Positions 36,724 to 38,903 of a stretch of 38,903 nucleotides of DNA are shown here, one piece after another. How positions within the stretch are numbered: the stretch's first letter is position 1; each line of letters begins with the position of its first letter. The notes beneath the pieces are model-generated. The model saw only the letters and a program-made list of their open reading frames with translations. It was not told where the DNA came from and made no database searches. Origin of the DNA: a virus; IMG/VR virus record IMGVR_UViG_3300044675_000556, positions 1-38,903 of that record; one strand, given 5' to 3'. The translations under genes and the position numbers were made by a program.

Positions 36724-37560
36724 TTAAAGAGTTACTGTTCCTGTTCCTGCGGTGAATTGGTAAACTCGAAATCCTGCGCGTGTTGGTTGTGAATAGACCA
36801 AAGAGCCACCAATCGAAGTGAGAGCTGGGTAAGTGTCGGCATAAGCAAGAATTACAATTCCGCTTCCGCCATTTCCTCCGTTATTACCTTGCATACCGCC
36901 ACCACCACCGCTGCCAGTATTACCTGTTGCAGCATTTCCCGGTGAGCCGCCACTTCCAGCGCCACCACCACCTCCAGATCCAGCACTTGTTGCGTATGCG
37001 CTAGACCCACCAGCTCCTCCTCCTCCTGCGCGAGCAGTCGAGGTGCCATTTATTGAAGAGGTCGCGCTACTTCCGCCAGAGCCAGCGGTTCCTGCGCCGT
37101 TATTATTTCCGCCGACGCCACCTGCTCCACCGCCACCGCCACCGCCGAGTCTTTCGTTTGCTCTGCTTCCAAGTCCGCCGTTATTTCCTTGTCCAGAGAT
37201 TCCAGTTGCCGTAGTGTTTGGATCTATAGCAGAGCCACCACCAGAACCGCCATTGGCTCCGTTGTCTGGATCGCCAGCGTCAGAACCTCCACCGCCACCG
37301 CCAGTAGAAGTAATGCTTGAAAATACTGAGTTGCTTCCATTGCCACCGATACTCGAAGTACCGCCAGCACCGCCTCCGCCGACAGTAATTGTGAAAGGAG
37401 AGCTTGAAACATTCAATGTTCCTGTTCTGTATCCTCCAGCACCTCCACCGCCACCGAAAGACCTGCCTCCGCCTCCGCCACCTGCAATAACAAGGTATTC
37501 AATAGGTCGAGAAAGATTGCTGGCAATAGCAGAAGACGCAGTTATTCCGAGTATCGGCAT
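36724..37560 (-). CDS. Glycine-rich adhesin-like protein (copy 3)
   Basis: 278 residues. After a short head, IEYLVIAGGGGGG opens a polyglycine body with long Gly/Ala/Ser/Asn runs. It ends GGNGGSGIVILAYADTYPALTSIGGSLVYSQPTRAGFRVYQFTAGTGTVTL, close to the end of copy 1 (366-1229), so these two are nearest relatives. It lies beside the portal gene. Its start overlaps the fibre gene stop. The long plus-strand proline-rich ORF here is an antisense shadow. Confidence 0.75.
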   Translation of the reverse strand: MPILGITASSAIASNLSRPIEYLVIAGGGGGGRSFGGGGGAGGYRTGTLNVSSSPFTITVGGGGAGGTSSIGGNGSNSVFSSITSTGGGGGGSDAGDPDNGANGGSGGGSAIDPNTTATGISGQGNNGGLGSRANERLGGGGGGGAGGVGGNNNGAGTAGSGGSSATSSINGTSTARAGGGGAGGSSAYATSAGSGGGGGAGSGGSPGNAATGNTGSGGGGGMQGNNGGNGGSGIVILAYADTYPALTSIGGSLVYSQPTRAGFRVYQFTAGTGTVTL

Positions 37561-38348
37561 TATGCGCTCAGATCACCGACGAGAACCCAAGTATCCGTTC
37601 CTCGCTTAATAAGAGTTGCCGAAGACCACTGCGCTCGCAATTTCAGTCCCGGAGTTGCGTTGATTGTTACGCCTCCTGTTGCTACCACCGTTGTTTGCCC
37701 TGCTCCAGTTTGTAAAATGTTAATCTGCGTTCCTGTTGGATACGCGACAGTTGCATTTAAGGGAACAGTTAAATTGTTGGCAGATCCGTTGTTCATTTCG
37801 ACAAGCTTGCCTCTATCTGCAAGAACCAATGTATAAGAAGCTACCTGCGCGCTAGTGGCTAAGTCCGATAACTGAACATTTCCTGTTCCAATTTCGTCTG
37901 TGATTGCTGCTGCAAAGTTGGCAGAAGAAGGAGTTGCTAGGAAAGTCGCGACTCCTGTTCCTAATCCTGAAACACCTGTACTGATTGGCAACCCTGTTGC
38001 GTTAGAAAGAGTTCCAGAAGTAGGAGTACCAAGTGCGCCTCCTGCAATAAGTAATGTAGCTGAACTTGGGATCGTTGTTGAGTTAATTGTTAAAGAATCT
38101 ACATTCGATACGGTTGCGCCCGAAGTTAAAGCCGTCGAGCCTAGCGTGATTGTAGAATAAGCAGAAGAGGTAGCCCATTGCGTGTTGTAATTTGTTCCGT
38201 CAATTTTTGCCAAGACTTGTCCAGTAGTACCTCCTGCTGGCACACCGACTCCTGCTGCTCCCGTTGCTCCTGCTGGCCCTATTGGACCCGGAGTTGATAC
38301 TTGAATGATTGGATTCGGAAGTTGCGTAATTACTATTGTTTCAGCCAT
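37560..38348 (-). CDS. Collagen-like tail or head fibre protein
   Basis: 262 residues. The N-terminal 25 residues precede GPIGPAGATGAAGVGVPAGGTTGQVLAKIDGTNYNTQW, a short collagen-like repeat followed by the G---Q-L-K-----Y-T-W fold-entry motif of phage fibres. A repetitive Ser/Thr/Ala-rich shaft (LGTPTSGTLSNATGLPISTG) and a beta-rich tip (RGKLVEMNNGSANNLTVPLNA...DTWVLVGDLS) follow. It is a fibre for surface attachment. Its neighbours in the terminase-portal interval are also virion adhesins. Confidence 0.8.
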   Translation of the reverse strand: MAETIVITQLPNPIIQVSTPGPIGPAGATGAAGVGVPAGGTTGQVLAKIDGTNYNTQWATSSAYSTITLGSTALTSGATVSNVDSLTINSTTIPSSATLLIAGGALGTPTSGTLSNATGLPISTGVSGLGTGVATFLATPSSANFAAAITDEIGTGNVQLSDLATSAQVASYTLVLADRGKLVEMNNGSANNLTVPLNATVAYPTGTQINILQTGAGQTTVVATGGVTINATPGLKLRAQWSSATLIKRGTDTWVLVGDLSA

Positions 38349-38705
38349 TTATCTTGTCACATTCGCTGAGGCGGTGAGGATTCCTTGCACTAATCGAGTA
38401 ACGACTGAGCCTGAAGTGATTTCAAGATCATAAACGTAAGGGGTTCCAGCTTGGGTAGAAGCGGTAAGTGAATTAGATTGCGCAGCCGTTATCTGAACCG
38501 CGATTGTTCCTGTTGCGCCTGTAATAGTAATTCCGCTGCCAGTTGCAAGAGAGATCAGCGCAGTAGAAGCTTCTGGGGTTGTGCGTACTTGCATAGCCGC
38601 CGTATAGCCTGTGAGGTTAATTGGAGCGCCGTCAGTATCTTTATACTCAAAAGTAACTGCCCAGTTAGAACCTATGTCTATTGTTGAATTGTATGTGACT
38701 GCCAT
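38349..38705 (-). CDS. Ig-like/BppU-N-terminal-like fibre base protein
   Basis: 118 residues with the start at ATG 38705, one base after the stop of the gene that wraps from 22-366. A longer in-frame reading from 38822 overlaps that gene and is rejected. IGSNWAVTFEYKDTDGAPINLTGYTAAMQVRTTPEAS, GSGITITGATGTIAVQITAAQS and YVYDLEITSGSVVTRLVQGILTASANVTR match the small beta-sandwich proteins that resemble the N-terminus of baseplate upper protein BppU. It probably anchors the fibre encoded downstream. Confidence 0.75.
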   Translation of the reverse strand: MAVTYNSTIDIGSNWAVTFEYKDTDGAPINLTGYTAAMQVRTTPEASTALISLATGSGITITGATGTIAVQITAAQSNSLTASTQAGTPYVYDLEITSGSVVTRLVQGILTASANVTR

Positions 38706-38903
38706 TTTATTCCGCCAGATCCCAGTTGAGGTTCTCTTCATTCCAGAAGTAAATCTTTTTGTCTTTTGGATAAGGTTTTGGCGCTTGCCACTGTGCTTTG
38801 GAATCAAGCGTCCAAGAATCAAAAGGTTTTGGCGCTATGAATGCGTCAAGCTCTTCGTCATAATAGTATCCAACTGCTGCAAAGTTCTTCCGAATGCGCC
38901 CAT
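38686..38903. repeat. Right copy of 218-base terminal repeat (circular overlap)
   Basis: Identical to 1-218 except t at 38776 for c at 91. See the left copy; joining the ends at 38685/1 restores the gene order and two genes cut by the ends. Confidence 0.95.
38707..38903 (-). CDS. Small adhesin-partner protein (partial copy, right end)
   Basis: A duplicate of the C-terminal 65 codons of the gene complete at 22-366, running off the window end. The only difference is the silent AAA codon at 38776-38778. It should be merged with 22-366 in a circular annotation. Confidence 0.9.
   Translation of the reverse strand, partial: GRIRKNFAAVGYYYDEELDAFIAPKPFDSWTLDSKAQWQAPKPYPKDKKIYFWNEENLNWDLAE

Noticed and set aside
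37043-37609. 188-residue plus-strand proline-rich ORF
   Set aside because: It is the antisense of the Gly-rich adhesin: Gly codons read as Pro on the other strand. It has no ribosome site and no independent signal. The same applies to the plus-strand ORF at 727-915.
38706-38822. N-terminal extension of the gene at 38349-38705 to 38822
   Set aside because: It would overlap the end of the adhesin-partner gene by over 100 bases; the internal ATG at 38705 sits one base after that gene's stop and begins the recognisable domain.

Overview
This window is the genome of a tailed double-stranded DNA phage, very probably a siphovirus of an actinobacterium. The host inference rests on a WhiB-type iron-sulfur regulator (10517-10861), a family essentially confined to Actinobacteria and their phages, and on several actinophage-like small proteins. 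The moderate GC and gene style would fit an uncultured freshwater lineage, but that last step is a guess. Bases 1-218 recur at 38686-38903 with one silent mismatch, and the break lies inside a gene, so the map is circular with about 38,685 unique bases.

All genes but one are on the minus strand and are read leftwards. The early block runs from 17294 down to 6443. It holds a metallophosphoesterase, a possible ssDNA-annealing protein, a C5 cytosine methyltransferase split in two by a frameshift, HTH proteins, a Cas4/RecB-like nuclease, WhiB, a replication-initiator-like protein, a RusA resolvase, a second compact C5 methyltransferase and many tiny zinc-binding proteins. No DNA polymerase, helicase or integrase is visible. 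The one plus-strand gene (15044-15631) encodes a proteasome-beta-like Ntn hydrolase and sits in a divergent/convergent pocket of this block. A 31-base element at 14951-14981 recurs at 9005-9035, each time in front of a minus-strand gene set.

A large hairpin (6314-6358) followed by a TATAAT box (6299-6304) marks the start of a second unit: a zinc-ribbon peptide, an exported lysozyme-like transglycosylase, HNH endonuclease, SSB, small HTH protein, a ParB-domain protein and a Mom-like DNA-modification enzyme, followed by the small and large terminase subunits. Between terminase and portal lie six decoration or fibre-like genes that cross the circular junction (1511 to 1, then 38685 to 36724).

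The head and tail module then runs leftwards: portal, MuF-like protein, decoration-like protein, a long multidomain prohead protease/scaffold, a capsid protein with an Ig-like insertion, connectors, tail tube, tail chaperones made by a programmed -1 frameshift (CCCAAAA at 26470-26476), tape measure, distal tail proteins and adhesins. It ends with the lysis cassette (membrane proteins, lipoprotein, CHAP endolysin) at 18850-17416 and a perfect 14-bp hairpin at 17357-17397.

The best candidates for under-described biology are the proteasome-like hydrolase, the ParB/Mom-like pair coupled to the terminase genes, the duplicated glycine-rich adhesin cassettes (one of them beside the head genes), the exported transglycosylase outside the lysis cassette, and the multidomain protease-scaffold fusion.
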